This document shows positions 22,903 through 33,111 of a DNA stretch of 33,290 bases, one piece after another; within the stretch, counting starts at the first letter, position 1, and every line of letters starts with the position of its first letter. Source of the stretch: Paracoccaceae bacterium (GTDB lineage: Bacteria; Pseudomonadota; Alphaproteobacteria; Rhodobacterales; Rhodobacteraceae); contig PXES01000334.1 in NCBI GenBank assembly GCA_003564655.1, forward strand, positions 1 to 33,290. Direction: 5' to 3'. The notes below the pieces were generated by a model. It was not told the origin of the DNA, did no database searches, and worked only from the letters and a program-made list of their open reading frames with translations. The position numbers were made by a program, and so were the translations under genes.

Positions 22903-22939
22903 CAGGCGGGCTGACCCCTCACAGTCGGGAAGAACGGCC

Positions 22940-23815
22940 TTACTCGAAGGCGGCAACCTGGATGTGCTGCTGCATCCAGTCCGGTGCGCTGGCGAAATCG
23001 GCACCCTGCCGTTCAAGCCAGGCGATATACTCCTCTTCGCTCACCACCTTGACGGTGATCGGCATATAGGCGTGGTTGATGCCGCAGATTTCCGAGCACT
23101 GGCCGAAATAGATGCCCTCTTCCTCGGCGTTGAACCACAACTCGGCCAGGCGGCCGGGAATGCCGTCCTGCTTCACGCCGAAGGCGGGGATCGTCCAGGA
23201 ATGGATCACGTCGCCCGCCGTCACCTGCACGACGATGTCGCGGTTCGCGGGCACGACCATCGCGGTGTCGGTGGCCAGCAGATACAGATCATCCGTATAG
23301 CCGAAATCCTCCAGCTCGTCGCGGTCGAGCATGAATTGCGAGAACTGAATCCCGTGATCGACATACTCGTAATCCCAGTACCATTGCAGCCCGGTTACCT
23401 TGATGGTCACATCTGCCTCGGGCATCACCTGCTGGTGGCGCAGCGCCGGGAAGGTAAAGAGCGCGATGAACAGCAGGATGAGCGCGGGCACCACGGTCCA
23501 GGCAACTTCCAGCCGGGTGTTGTGTGTAAAGCGCGACGGTTCGGGGTTTGCCTTGCGGTTATGAAAGACGATCACCCAGATCAGAAGCGCCGTCACGAAG
23601 ATCGTGATCGGGATGATGATCCAGTTCAGCAGGTTGTCCAGAAAGACGACTTCGCGATGCAGCGCCGTCACCGGATTTTGCAGGCTCATCCCGCCCGGTT
23701 CGGGCGCGCCCAGCACCGGCAGTTCGGGCAGGAATTCATCGGCTGCAGCTTGCGTGGCCAGGCCGAGCGCGGCCAGGCTTGCGGACAGTGACGAAAGGGC
23801 TGGTGAAACTCGCAT
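22940..23815 (-). CDS. ctaC: Cytochrome c oxidase subunit II (CuA subunit)
   Basis: A 291-residue subunit II, the electron entry point for cytochrome c. A cleavable signal peptide (about 1-25, ending TQAAADE) precedes two helices (about 62-84 and 104-122). The aromatic QWYWDYEY segment (144-151) follows. The CuA ligands are His205, Cys240, Glu242, Cys244, His248 and Met251, all present. The ATG at 23815 gives the signal peptide; the frame is open further but not family-like. It is the promoter-proximal gene of the long minus-strand unit, and a perfect FNR-type box lies 160 bp upstream. Confidence 0.97.
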   Translation of the reverse strand: MRVSPALSSLSASLAALGLATQAAADEFLPELPVLGAPEPGGMSLQNPVTALHREVVFLDNLLNWIIIPITIFVTALLIWVIVFHNRKANPEPSRFTHNTRLEVAWTVVPALILLFIALFTFPALRHQQVMPEADVTIKVTGLQWYWDYEYVDHGIQFSQFMLDRDELEDFGYTDDLYLLATDTAMVVPANRDIVVQVTAGDVIHSWTIPAFGVKQDGIPGRLAELWFNAEEEGIYFGQCSEICGINHAYMPITVKVVSEEEYIAWLERQGADFASAPDWMQQHIQVAAFE

Positions 23816-23974
23816 CCTACGTTCCCGTTTTCTGATCCGGCCTCGCTGGCCGACATTTGCAACGGACCCGTCGCATACGCATGGCATGCAGTGGAATCCC
23901 GTTGAGGTTTTGTCTGGTAAAACCATATTAGGGAATGCAGAACAAGCAAAACCGATGCGACACATTGCCATTTG

Positions 23975-23988
23975 TTGATGTGGATCAA
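23975..23988. promoter_or_regulatory. FNR/FnrL-type box between ctaC and tldD
   Basis: TTGAT (23975-23979), GTGG, ATCAA (23984-23988): a perfect palindromic half-site pair matching the FNR/FnrL consensus TTGAT-N4-ATCAA. A minus-strand TAATAT (23930-23925) could be the ctaC -10. If so, the box is centred about 63 bp upstream of that start, close to the -61.5 spacing used in class I activation. Regulation of ctaC is the simpler reading; an effect on tldD is also possible. Confidence 0.7.
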
Positions 23989-24054
23989 CGACAAACTGGA
24001 ACCGTTTTCGCCGCGTCGCGGCAAGATGCGGCAGCCCGCAACGAAAGGCCCGTA

Positions 24055-25478
<1,424 letters not shown>

Positions 25479-25479
<1 letters not shown>

Positions 25480-25943
25480 TGGCCGCCTTCCGGTCCGCTC
25501 GGCGCGGCGACCGGCATTTGCGCTGGCATGATTGGCTGATTGCCTATGGTGTGGCGTGGCTGACATTCCTTGTGATCGGCTTGCTCCTTGTCCTGCCGCT
25601 GGTGACCTATCTGTTCAGCGGCGACGAACCGGGGCCGGTGCCACCCATCATCGAATCGGTTATGGATCTGACGGCTTTCGGCGCGGTCATTCTGAGTATT
25701 ACCTTTTTCAGGGCGTGGATGTTTCTGCCGTCGCTGCCGTTCCTGTGGCTTGCAATGCGGCTCGGCCTCGGCGGGTGGATAAGTTTCGTGCTTCTTGGCC
25801 TCGGCTATGCCTGTCTGGTCGTCCTGGTATTCGAGTACATGCCGTTTGACATCACCGCCGCAATGGCGCTTGCAGGCGCCCTCGTGGTGCGAACACTGCT
25901 TGGCTATGAGCGGCCAGAGGCCTTCATACCCATGCCGCGCTGA
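25479..25943 (+). CDS. Hypothetical four-helix membrane protein
   Basis: A 154-residue protein. A basic N-terminus (MAAFRSARRGDRHLRWHD) is followed by about four hydrophobic helices (about 20-45, 63-82, 86-105 and 108-140), with an acidic loop (FSGDEPGPVPPI) after the first. The ATG shares its first base with the tldD stop (TGATG), showing coupling with tldD. I do not recognise a family. In related genomes short integral-membrane genes of this kind follow tldD or precede ctaC, but nothing here identifies a role. Confidence 0.7.
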
Positions 25944-26134
25944 CCGCGCCGCATGGGCTTGTTTCTGACCCTTTGCATGAGTGGCTGCATTTCGGGTCGA
26001 TTGTGAGCGTTGCGTCGGCGCCCACTGGCTGCCCGCATCGTCGGGAACCATTCAATTCTCTGGCACACAAAAATGCCCGGAAAGCGTCTGCTTCTTTACC
26101 TCGCCTTAACCATCCGGGTGCAGGTTGGGGGTGA

Positions 26135-27709
26135 ATGAGGCGAGGCGATGGTATGGCTAGAGATTTGTTTTCTTCTCACCCACCCTTCACCCCACCCACC
26201 ACGGAAGGAGACCGGTTGTGCTGGCTTCGTCTCATTCGCTCGCCCCGCGTGGGCGCGACGACCTTTCACCGCCTGCTGACCGAGCATGGCTCGGCCGCCG
26301 CCGCGCTCGACGCGCTGCCTGCAATTGCCCGCGCTGCCGGGGTCAGCGACTATGCGCCCTGCCCCCGCGACCGCGCCGCCGCCGAGATCGACCTCGCCCG
26401 TGCGAAGGGCGCCCGAATGCTGTGCCTCGGGACCGAGGCTTACCCCGCCAACCTCGCCCAGCTGGCCGACGCGCCGCCGGTGCTGTGGTGCATGGGTCAG
26501 CGCGCCCCGATCCTGCGGCCGATGGTGGCGCTGGTGGGCGCGCGCAACGCCTCGAGCCTGGGTACCCGCACGGCCCGCGCCCTCGCTGAAGGTCTGGGGC
26601 ACGAAGGGTATACCGTCGTCTCGGGCCTCGCCCGCGGGGTCGATGCGGCCGCCCATCATGGCAGCCTGCGCAGCGGCACCATCGCGGTCATGGCGGGCGG
26701 AGTGGATGTCGTCTACCCGGTCGAGAATGCAGTCCTCGCCGCCGCCATTGCCGATCAGGGGCTGAGGTTGTCGGAACAACCCATGGGCCTGCACCCGCAG
26801 GGCCGCCACTTTCCGCCGCGCAACCGGATCGTCTCGGGGCTGGCGCTGGCCGTCGTCGTGGTCGAGGCGGCGGAGAAATCGGGTTCGCTGATCACGGCGC
26901 GCGACGCGCTCGATCAGGGGCGCGAGATCATGGCCGTCCCCGGCCACCCGGTCGATGGCCGTGCGGGTGGGTGCAATCGCCTGATCCGCGAAGGGGCGAC
27001 ACTCGTGCGCCATGTCGAGGATGTGCTCGAGGGGCTGGCCCGCCTGCAGGACCCGCCCGTGGCACGCAATGACAACAGAGAGGCGCGTCTCCCGGACGAT
27101 AGGGCGCCAAGACCGCATGCGGCGCCGGATGATTCCGGGTCCGACCCTCGGCACACAAAGACGGCCCGCGCGCCGGATGGTCGAAAGGCGCCGCCTGGGC
27201 CTCGACGGTGCAGCGAAGCGGGGCAAGCAACGGGCGCCGGGTCCACGCAGACGCGAAAGACCAATTCAGCGCCGCCCGTGACAGCCGGTCAGGCATCCTC
27301 GCCGCGCCCGGCGTGCCCCAGCCAGTCCGGGTCGTACCCCACAGCCCCCGAGGTCGCGCGCCCGAAGCTTGACGCGTCGGCAGACGTGAGCGTCCCGTGC
27401 ACCGGGAACACGCCCGGGCCTCGGAATGGCACGCCCCGGGCGCTGGATGCGCCGTCCGCCGCACCCGGAAGGGTGGCCTCGCCCGACGCCAAGGGCCGAA
27501 ACCCCGCGCCGGACGTGCCGATGTCGGGCGAAACGGCCGAAGACTTGCAGCGCCGAATCCTCGACTGTCTGAGCGCGAGCCCGGTCGCCGAGGATCAGGT
27601 GATCCGCGATCTGGGCGTACCCGCCGCGACTGTGTCCCGCTCGCTCGTCCTGCTGGAGATAAGCGGTACCGTGCGCCGCCACCCCGGCGGGTTGGTAAGC
27701 CGCGGGTGA
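26135..27709 (+). CDS. dprA: DNA-processing protein DprA (long-linker form)
   Basis: Up to 524 residues. The Rossmann-like core is typical: VALVGARNAS (131-140), GYTVVSGLARGVDAAAHH (158-175), PRNRIVSGLA (228-237), EKSGSLITARDALDQGR (247-263) and VPGHP (268-272). It loads RecA on incoming single-stranded DNA in transformation. A C-terminal winged-helix domain (about 465-524) follows. The 305-465 stretch is a roughly 160-residue, low-complexity Pro/Ala/Arg/Ser linker, much longer than in ordinary DprA of about 370 residues. The frame stays open without a break. Starts at 26135 or 26153 (MARDLF) are both possible. The 190-bp gap upstream shows no recognised site. Confidence 0.92.
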   Translation: MRRGDGMARDLFSSHPPFTPPTTEGDRLCWLRLIRSPRVGATTFHRLLTEHGSAAAALDALPAIARAAGVSDYAPCPRDRAAAEIDLARAKGARMLCLGTEAYPANLAQLADAPPVLWCMGQRAPILRPMVALVGARNASSLGTRTARALAEGLGHEGYTVVSGLARGVDAAAHHGSLRSGTIAVMAGGVDVVYPVENAVLAAAIADQGLRLSEQPMGLHPQGRHFPPRNRIVSGLALAVVVVEAAEKSGSLITARDALDQGREIMAVPGHPVDGRAGGCNRLIREGATLVRHVEDVLEGLARLQDPPVARNDNREARLPDDRAPRPHAAPDDSGSDPRHTKTARAPDGRKAPPGPRRCSEAGQATGAGSTQTRKTNSAPPVTAGQASSPRPACPSQSGSYPTAPEVARPKLDASADVSVPCTGNTPGPRNGTPRALDAPSAAPGRVASPDAKGRNPAPDVPMSGETAEDLQRRILDCLSASPVAEDQVIRDLGVPAATVSRSLVLLEISGTVRRHPGGLVSRG

Positions 27710-28545
27710 GATCTCTCCGATATCACAGGCACCTTCGGTTCTAGTGCAGGGCAAGCGCGCTGTGACGGCGGCGGCTGCCTTCGCGCTGCCAGTGACAAGA
27801 AGCCGTCCCGTTCTGCGGGTCCGTCAGTCGCGCAAGCGCCGCTCTTCCGGCAAGGTAAGGGGTGCAGGAAAATGCAGTCTGTCACGCTGGCACCCCGATC
27901 TGGCGTGCCATCCCTGCGCGTGGGGCCGCGCTACATACCGCCTGTCATCCGCCGCCGCGGCCCCAACAAGGCAGCAGACCGCACGTCATAGACAGGCGGA
28001 ATCAGACGCGCCCGCCCGCCGCTCATACCGCGGCAGCGACCACCGATGCGCCGGTCGCACAGGCCGACGCGCCACGACGTCCATCCGACAGGGACGCGCC
28101 AGAACAAGCACGATCACATGCGGCCTGCGGGCAAAGTGAAGCGCCCGGCGGGAGTCCCGGTGCGGTCATTCGTGACCTTGCCCAGGCAGGCCGGCCACCC
28201 GGCCCGCACATGCCTGACACGCCCCTCGTGCCGATGCGCACAGCGCACCGGCGGCGCGCGCGCGCTGGTCATAGGTGGGCGGACGCTTCTCGCGGGGGCT
28301 GCGCGGGCCGCAAGTCGTCCGCCGGGAAGAGCCGGCTGCACTGCGGCCGGGCGGTCCACGAAAAAGGGATACAATCACCGCCCCTGCGGCCCGTATTCAT
28401 GCAGCAAGGCGACCCTGAGCGAACGCCCCGCAGGACACCATCGCCCAGCAGGCCGGGCTGCGCCCCGCATTGACATTCCCCGACCCTCTCACACATGTAG
28501 GGCCAGCCGCGCCCCGCCGCGCGTGCCCGTTTTTCGAGGAATTAC
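27710..28545. other. Gene-poor GC-rich gap between dprA and topA
   Basis: About 835 bp, the longest stretch without a supported gene. A plus-strand frame (27862-28473) encodes only a low-complexity Pro/Ala/Arg string with no motif and no usual ribosome-binding site. The octamer GACGCGCC occurs three times (28005-28012, 28066-28073, 28093-28100). The topA promoter probably lies at its right end. I see no tRNA, IS end or repeat array. Confidence 0.55.
28470..28498 (+). promoter_or_regulatory. Candidate topA promoter
   Basis: Perfect -35 TTGACA at 28470-28475, a 17-bp spacer, and ACATGT (28493-28498) at the -10 place. The -10 is weak. It would start a leader of about 40 nt before topA, whose ATG is preceded by GAGGAAT. 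Confidence 0.5.
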
Positions 28546-31197
28546 ATGGCTGTCGTTGTTGTCGAATCCCCCGCCAAGGCCAAGACCATCAACAAGTATC
28601 TCGGCTCGGATCACACGGTCCTTGCCTCTTACGGCCATGTTCGCGACCTGCCGCCCAAGGATGGCTCGGTCGATCCCGAACGCGATTTCGACATGACATG
28701 GGAGGTCGCCAGCGACTCGCGCAAGCATGTCCGCGCCATTGCAGAGGCGCTGAAGAACGATCCCGAACTGATCCTCGCCACCGACCCCGACCGCGAGGGC
28801 GAGGCGATTTCCTGGCACCTGACCGAGGCCCTGGCCAAATCGCGCGCGCTGAAGAAGGATACTCCCGTGCGCCGCGTTGTCTTCAACGCGATCACGAAAT
28901 CCGCCGTGACCGAAGCGATGGAGAACCCGCGCGAGATCGACATGCCGCTGGTGCGCGCCTATCTCGCGCGTCGCGCGCTGGATTATCTGGTGGGGTTCAA
29001 CCTGTCGCCCGTGCTGTGGCGCAAGCTGCCAGGGGCAAAGTCGGCGGGGCGGGTGCAGTCGGTCTGCCTGCGCCTGATCGTCGAGCGCGAGATGGAGATA
29101 GAGGCGTTTCGCCCGCAGGAATACTGGAGCGTCAGCGCAAGCCTCGCCACGCCGCGCGGGGCGAAATTCGACGCGCGTCTGACGGTGCTGGGCGGCAGCA
29201 AGCTCGATCGGTTCGACCTTGCCACCGCCGTCGATGCCGAAATGGCCGTGCAGGCCATCCGCTCGCGCGATCTGACCGTCACCTCGGTCGAGGCCAAGCC
29301 CGCCAGCCGCAACCCCTCGGCCCCGTTCATGACCTCGACCCTGCAGCAAGAGGCCAGCCGCAAATTCGGCATGGGCGCGAAACACTGCATGAGCACTGCG
29401 CAGCGGCTCTATGAGGCGGGCTATATCACCTATATGCGGACTGACGGCATCGACATGGCGCCCGAGGCGGTGATGGCCGCGCGCGATGTGATCAAGGATC
29501 GCTACGGTGCGGACTACGTCCCCAAAAGCCCGCGCATGTACAAGAACAAGGCCAAGAACGCGCAGGAAGCGCATGAATGTATCCGCCCCACCGACATGGG
29601 GCTGAGCCCCGACCGGCTGAAGGTCACGGACAGCGATCAGCGCAAGCTTTACGATCTGATCTGGAAGCGCACCATCGCCGGCCAGATGGAGGCCGCGCGA
29701 CTGGAGCGCACCACCGTCGAGATCGGGTCCAGCGACCGGCAGGTGGGCTTGCGCGCGACGGGGCAGGTGGTGCTTTTCGACGGTTTCCTCAAGGTCTATG
29801 AGGAGGGGCGCGACGATGTGGTCGAGGATGACGACAAACGCCTGCCGCAGATCAGCGAAGGCGACACGGTCCGGAAGGCGGATGCCGCTGCCGGGCGCCA
29901 GCCTGCCGATGCTGATGGCGAGCTGTCGGGGAAAGGCTTCGGGACCCCGCCCGTCACCCCCGAGCAGCACTTCACCCAGCCGCCCCCGCGCTACACCGAG
30001 GCGACGCTGGTCAAGAAGATGGAAGAGCTGGGCATCGGCCGCCCCTCGACCTATGCCAGCATCGTCACGACAATTCAGGATCGCGGCTATGTCACAAAGG
30101 ACAAGAACCGCCTGATCGCCGCCGACAAGGGGCGGCTCGTGACGATCTTTCTGGTCAATTATTTCCGCCGCTATCTGGAATATGATTTCACCGCCGATCT
30201 GGAAAGCCAGCTTGACGATGTCTCGGCGGGCGAGCGCGACTACAGGGAGGTGCTGTCGCGCTTCTGGCATGATTTCTCGGCGGCCATTGCCGAGACGGCG
30301 GAACTGCGCATCACCGAGGTTCTGGAAAAGATCGATGAGGTGCTCGCCCCCCATCTCTACCCCCCGCGCGAGGATGGCAGCGACCCGCGCGTCTGCCCCA
30401 AATGCGGGGTCGGGCGGCTGAACCTGAAGACCGCGCGTTCGGGTGGAGCGTTCATCGGCTGCAACAATTATCCCGATTGTCGTTACACGCGCCCGCTGGG
30501 CGGGGATGAGGGCGACGCCGAGCTTGCTGGCGACGGCAAGTTGCTGGGCCATGATGCCGGCGACCCGATCACCCTGCGCACTGGCCGCTTCGGACCCTAT
30601 GTCCAGCGCGGTGAGGCGACGGAAGAGGTGCCCAAGCCGCCCCGTGCCTCGCTGCCCAAGGGCTGGGAGGGGGAGAGCATCGACCTCGAGCGCGCGCTTA
30701 TGCTCTTGTCGCTGCCACGCCCGGTCGGCCCGCACCCCGAGGATGGCGAGCTGATCGAGGCCGGGATCGGGCGGTATGGGCCTTACGTCAAGCACGGCAG
30801 GAAATATGCCAATCTGCCCGAGGTCGACGACGTGTTCACCATCGGCATGAACCGCGCGGTCGAGACGCTGGCCGCCAAGACCCAGCGCGGGCGTGCGGCA
30901 GCAGAGCCGCTGCGCGTGCTGGGCGCGCACCCCGATGGTGGAGAGGTGCAGGTGATGAAGGGGCGCTACGGCCCTTATGTGAAGTGGGACAAGGTGAACG
31001 CGACCCTTCCCAAGGACCTCGCGCCCGAGGAGGTCACGCTCGAACAGGCCATAGAGTTGGTCAACGCCAAGGCCGGTGCAAAGGGCAAGCGCAAGGCGCC
31101 TGCGAAGTCGGGCGCCAAGACAGCGTCCAAGGCGAAGACGGCAACCAAGGCCAAGTCCGGCAAAAAAGCGGCCGCGCGCAAGACAACGGCGCAGTAG
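28546..31197 (+). CDS. topA: DNA topoisomerase I
   Basis: An 883-residue type IA topoisomerase that relaxes negative supercoils. The TOPRIM domain begins VVVVESPAKAKTINKYLG, with catalytic acidic residues in TDPDREGEA (79-87). The active-site Tyr296 is in ITYMRTDG. The C-terminus has one zinc finger (Cys617, Cys620, Cys639, Cys645) and several topoisomerase C-terminal repeats (TGRFGPYVQRG, IGRYGPYVKHG, KGRYGPYVKWD). It ends in a Lys/Ala-rich tail of about 45 residues (GKRKAPAKSGAKTASKAK and beyond) that likely binds DNA. A good ribosome-binding site precedes the ATG. Confidence 0.97.
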   Translation: MAVVVVESPAKAKTINKYLGSDHTVLASYGHVRDLPPKDGSVDPERDFDMTWEVASDSRKHVRAIAEALKNDPELILATDPDREGEAISWHLTEALAKSRALKKDTPVRRVVFNAITKSAVTEAMENPREIDMPLVRAYLARRALDYLVGFNLSPVLWRKLPGAKSAGRVQSVCLRLIVEREMEIEAFRPQEYWSVSASLATPRGAKFDARLTVLGGSKLDRFDLATAVDAEMAVQAIRSRDLTVTSVEAKPASRNPSAPFMTSTLQQEASRKFGMGAKHCMSTAQRLYEAGYITYMRTDGIDMAPEAVMAARDVIKDRYGADYVPKSPRMYKNKAKNAQEAHECIRPTDMGLSPDRLKVTDSDQRKLYDLIWKRTIAGQMEAARLERTTVEIGSSDRQVGLRATGQVVLFDGFLKVYEEGRDDVVEDDDKRLPQISEGDTVRKADAAAGRQPADADGELSGKGFGTPPVTPEQHFTQPPPRYTEATLVKKMEELGIGRPSTYASIVTTIQDRGYVTKDKNRLIAADKGRLVTIFLVNYFRRYLEYDFTADLESQLDDVSAGERDYREVLSRFWHDFSAAIAETAELRITEVLEKIDEVLAPHLYPPREDGSDPRVCPKCGVGRLNLKTARSGGAFIGCNNYPDCRYTRPLGGDEGDAELAGDGKLLGHDAGDPITLRTGRFGPYVQRGEATEEVPKPPRASLPKGWEGESIDLERALMLLSLPRPVGPHPEDGELIEAGIGRYGPYVKHGRKYANLPEVDDVFTIGMNRAVETLAAKTQRGRAAAEPLRVLGAHPDGGEVQVMKGRYGPYVKWDKVNATLPKDLAPEEVTLEQAIELVNAKAGAKGKRKAPAKSGAKTASKAKTATKAKSGKKAAARKTTAQ

Positions 31198-31333
31198 CGG
31201 AGTTCGGGCGGGACGTCAGCGCGCAAGACCGCGAAGGTTTCAACACAGGCGCCACGCTGTTGACTTCACACCGCCGTCTCGGCAACAGTCACGCGACGCT
31301 GGAATACAGATGTGCACCAAGAAGGAATTGGCG

Positions 31334-32029
31334 ATGCAAAAGGTCTATGGCTCTGCGGCAGAAGCGCTCGACGGGCTGCTGTTCGACGGCATGACCATCG
31401 CTGCGGGCGGCTTCGGGCTGTGTGGCATCCCCGAATTGCTGATCGACGCGATTCGCGAGGCCGGGACGAAGGATATCGCGATTGCCTCGAATAATTGCGG
31501 GGGGGATGATTTCGGGCTGGGCGTGCTGCTCAAGACCCGGCAGATCCGCAAGATGATGTCCTCCTATGTCGGCGAGAACGCGGAATTCATGCGCCAGTAT
31601 CTGAGCGGCGAGCTGGAGCTGGAATTCAACCCGCAGGGCACGCTGGCCGAACGGATGCGCGCGGGCGGGGCGGGGATCCCGGGGTTCTACACACGCACCG
31701 GCGTGGGTACCGTCATCGCCGAGGGCAAGGAGCACAAGGAATTCGACGGCGAGACCTTTATCCTCGAGCGCGCCATCGCCGCGGATCTGTCCATCGTCAA
31801 GGCCTGGAAGGCCGACACCACCGGGAACGCGATCTTCCGCAAGACCGCGCGCAACTTCAATCCGCCTGCCGCCAAGTGCGGCAAGGTCTGCGTGCTCGAG
31901 GTCGAGGAGATCGTGCAGCCGGGCGAGCTGGATCCCGACCACATCCACCTGCCAGGGATCTATGTGCATCGCATGATCCAGGGGCAGCACGAGAAGCGGA
32001 TCGAACAGCGCACGACCAGGGCAGCCTGA
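31334..32029 (+). CDS. scoA: Succinyl-CoA:3-ketoacid CoA-transferase subunit A
   Basis: A 231-residue alpha subunit of 3-oxoacid CoA-transferase. The N-terminal FDGMTIAAGGFGLCGIPELL, the IASNNCGGDDFGLGVLL block and the EHKEFDGETFILERAIAADLSI segment are family hallmarks. With ScoB it moves CoA from succinyl-CoA to acetoacetate or a similar keto acid, in ketone-body and PHB-derived acetoacetate use. The ATG at 31334 has AAGGA about 8 nt upstream and matches family N-termini; the longer frame runs back through topA and is a shadow. Its usual partner scoB is 1.1 kb away, with a LOV gene between. Confidence 0.95.
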   Translation: MQKVYGSAAEALDGLLFDGMTIAAGGFGLCGIPELLIDAIREAGTKDIAIASNNCGGDDFGLGVLLKTRQIRKMMSSYVGENAEFMRQYLSGELELEFNPQGTLAERMRAGGAGIPGFYTRTGVGTVIAEGKEHKEFDGETFILERAIAADLSIVKAWKADTTGNAIFRKTARNFNPPAAKCGKVCVLEVEEIVQPGELDPDHIHLPGIYVHRMIQGQHEKRIEQRTTRAA

Positions 32030-32039
32030 GGCAGGGCGG

Positions 32040-33074
32040 ATGGAAGGCACTTCATTTTCCGTCGCACTTGGCTCAAACGAGGCGTTCTCGGCGTTCTCGC
32101 GGCTGAGCATCGCGGTTTTGCTGACCGACCCGCGCCAGCCCGACAATCCGATCATCTATGTCAATGACGCCTTCGAGCGGATGACCGGCTACAGCCGCGC
32201 TGCAGCCATCGGAAACAACTGCCGCTTCCTGCAGGGCGAGGGCACCGACAAGCGCGATGTCGATGCTGTCCGAACGGCGGTTGCCGAAGGGCGCGATGTT
32301 TCGGTCGATATTCTGAATTACCGCGCCAATGGATCGCCCTTCGTGAACCGGCTGATCATCGCCCCGATCAAGGGCGAGGATGGCACGACGATGTTCTTTC
32401 TCGGCATCCAGAAGGAACTGGTCGAGAGCGACCGCGGCGCCGACAATCAGATCTCGACCGACAATCTGCGGCTGATCCAGCGACTGGTGCAGCGCGACCT
32501 GGCGATGATCCTGTCGAGCCTGCGTGCCCCCAGCACCGATCAGACGCCCGTGCAACTGGGCCGCGAGATGGAGGCGCTGCCGCGTCGGCTGGAAACGCTG
32601 CAGACCGTGTATGAAGAGATGCGCCAGGCGCGGCGGGTGTCGGACAAGCGTGACACGATCGATCTCGGCGCGTTGCTCGCGCGTGTCTCGGCCGCGATCG
32701 TGCACAATCATGGGCGTGCCGGGCTGCGTTTTGCGCAGTCGATCGAGACGGTCGAGGTCACGCTGGACCGCGCGACGCGCATCGCACTGATCGTTTCCGA
32801 GACATTGCAGAACGCGTTCGAACATGCCTTCGGGCACGAGGATTTCGGGCGGATCGAGTTGAACCTCACCCGGCTGACGGGGGGCGGCATGCGGATCATG
32901 ATCGGCGATGACGGCCGGGGCCTCGCGGGCAACGAGGAATGGCCGTCGACCACTCATGCGGGTGGGCGGCTGGTGCGCAACCTGCTCGAAGGGCTCGACG
33001 CGAAACTGAATGTGGTGCGCGGCGCCGCCGGTGTGGTGGTGCTGATCGACGTGCCGGTAGAGCTGGACGACTAG
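32040..33074 (+). CDS. LOV-domain photoreceptor, HisKA_2/HWE-like kinase lacking phospho-acceptor His
   Basis: A 344-residue protein. Residues about 15-127 form a LOV (flavin-binding PAS) domain. GNNCRFLQG holds the photo-adduct Cys61, with Arg62 and Gln65. Asn93 and Asn103 in NYRANGSPFVN, and Gln124 in FLGIQKEL, are the usual FMN contacts. A helical linker follows, then an HATPase-like domain: N-box ETLQNAFEHAF (254-264), G1-like GDDGRGL (289-295) and a GGRLVRNL stretch (308-315). Where HisKA_2/HWE kinases carry HRVKNNLQ, this protein reads QRLVQRDLAM (147-156), and no His occurs from 1 to 221. Blue-light sensing is likely; classical autophosphorylation is doubtful. It starts 10 bp after scoA, between scoA and scoB. 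Confidence 0.85.
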   Translation: MEGTSFSVALGSNEAFSAFSRLSIAVLLTDPRQPDNPIIYVNDAFERMTGYSRAAAIGNNCRFLQGEGTDKRDVDAVRTAVAEGRDVSVDILNYRANGSPFVNRLIIAPIKGEDGTTMFFLGIQKELVESDRGADNQISTDNLRLIQRLVQRDLAMILSSLRAPSTDQTPVQLGREMEALPRRLETLQTVYEEMRQARRVSDKRDTIDLGALLARVSAAIVHNHGRAGLRFAQSIETVEVTLDRATRIALIVSETLQNAFEHAFGHEDFGRIELNLTRLTGGGMRIMIGDDGRGLAGNEEWPSTTHAGGRLVRNLLEGLDAKLNVVRGAAGVVVLIDVPVELDD

Positions 33075-33111
33075 GCGACTGTTCGGGTCGCAGGACGAAG
33101 GAGAGTGTCGA

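Noticed and set aside
27862..28473. 203-codon plus-strand open frame (GTG start) in the dprA-topA gap
   Set aside because: Low-complexity Pro/Ala/Arg composition, no recognised motif, poor start region; long open frames arise by chance at this GC content.
28489..30930. 813-codon minus-strand frame opposite topA
   Set aside because: A shadow of topA: the plus strand gives complete TopA motifs, while this frame is His/Arg/Gln/Ala-rich with no domain.
31260..31288. Promoter for scoA (TTGACT, 17 bp, CAACAG)
   Set aside because: The -35 is fair but the -10 has little resemblance to consensus; not listed as a feature.
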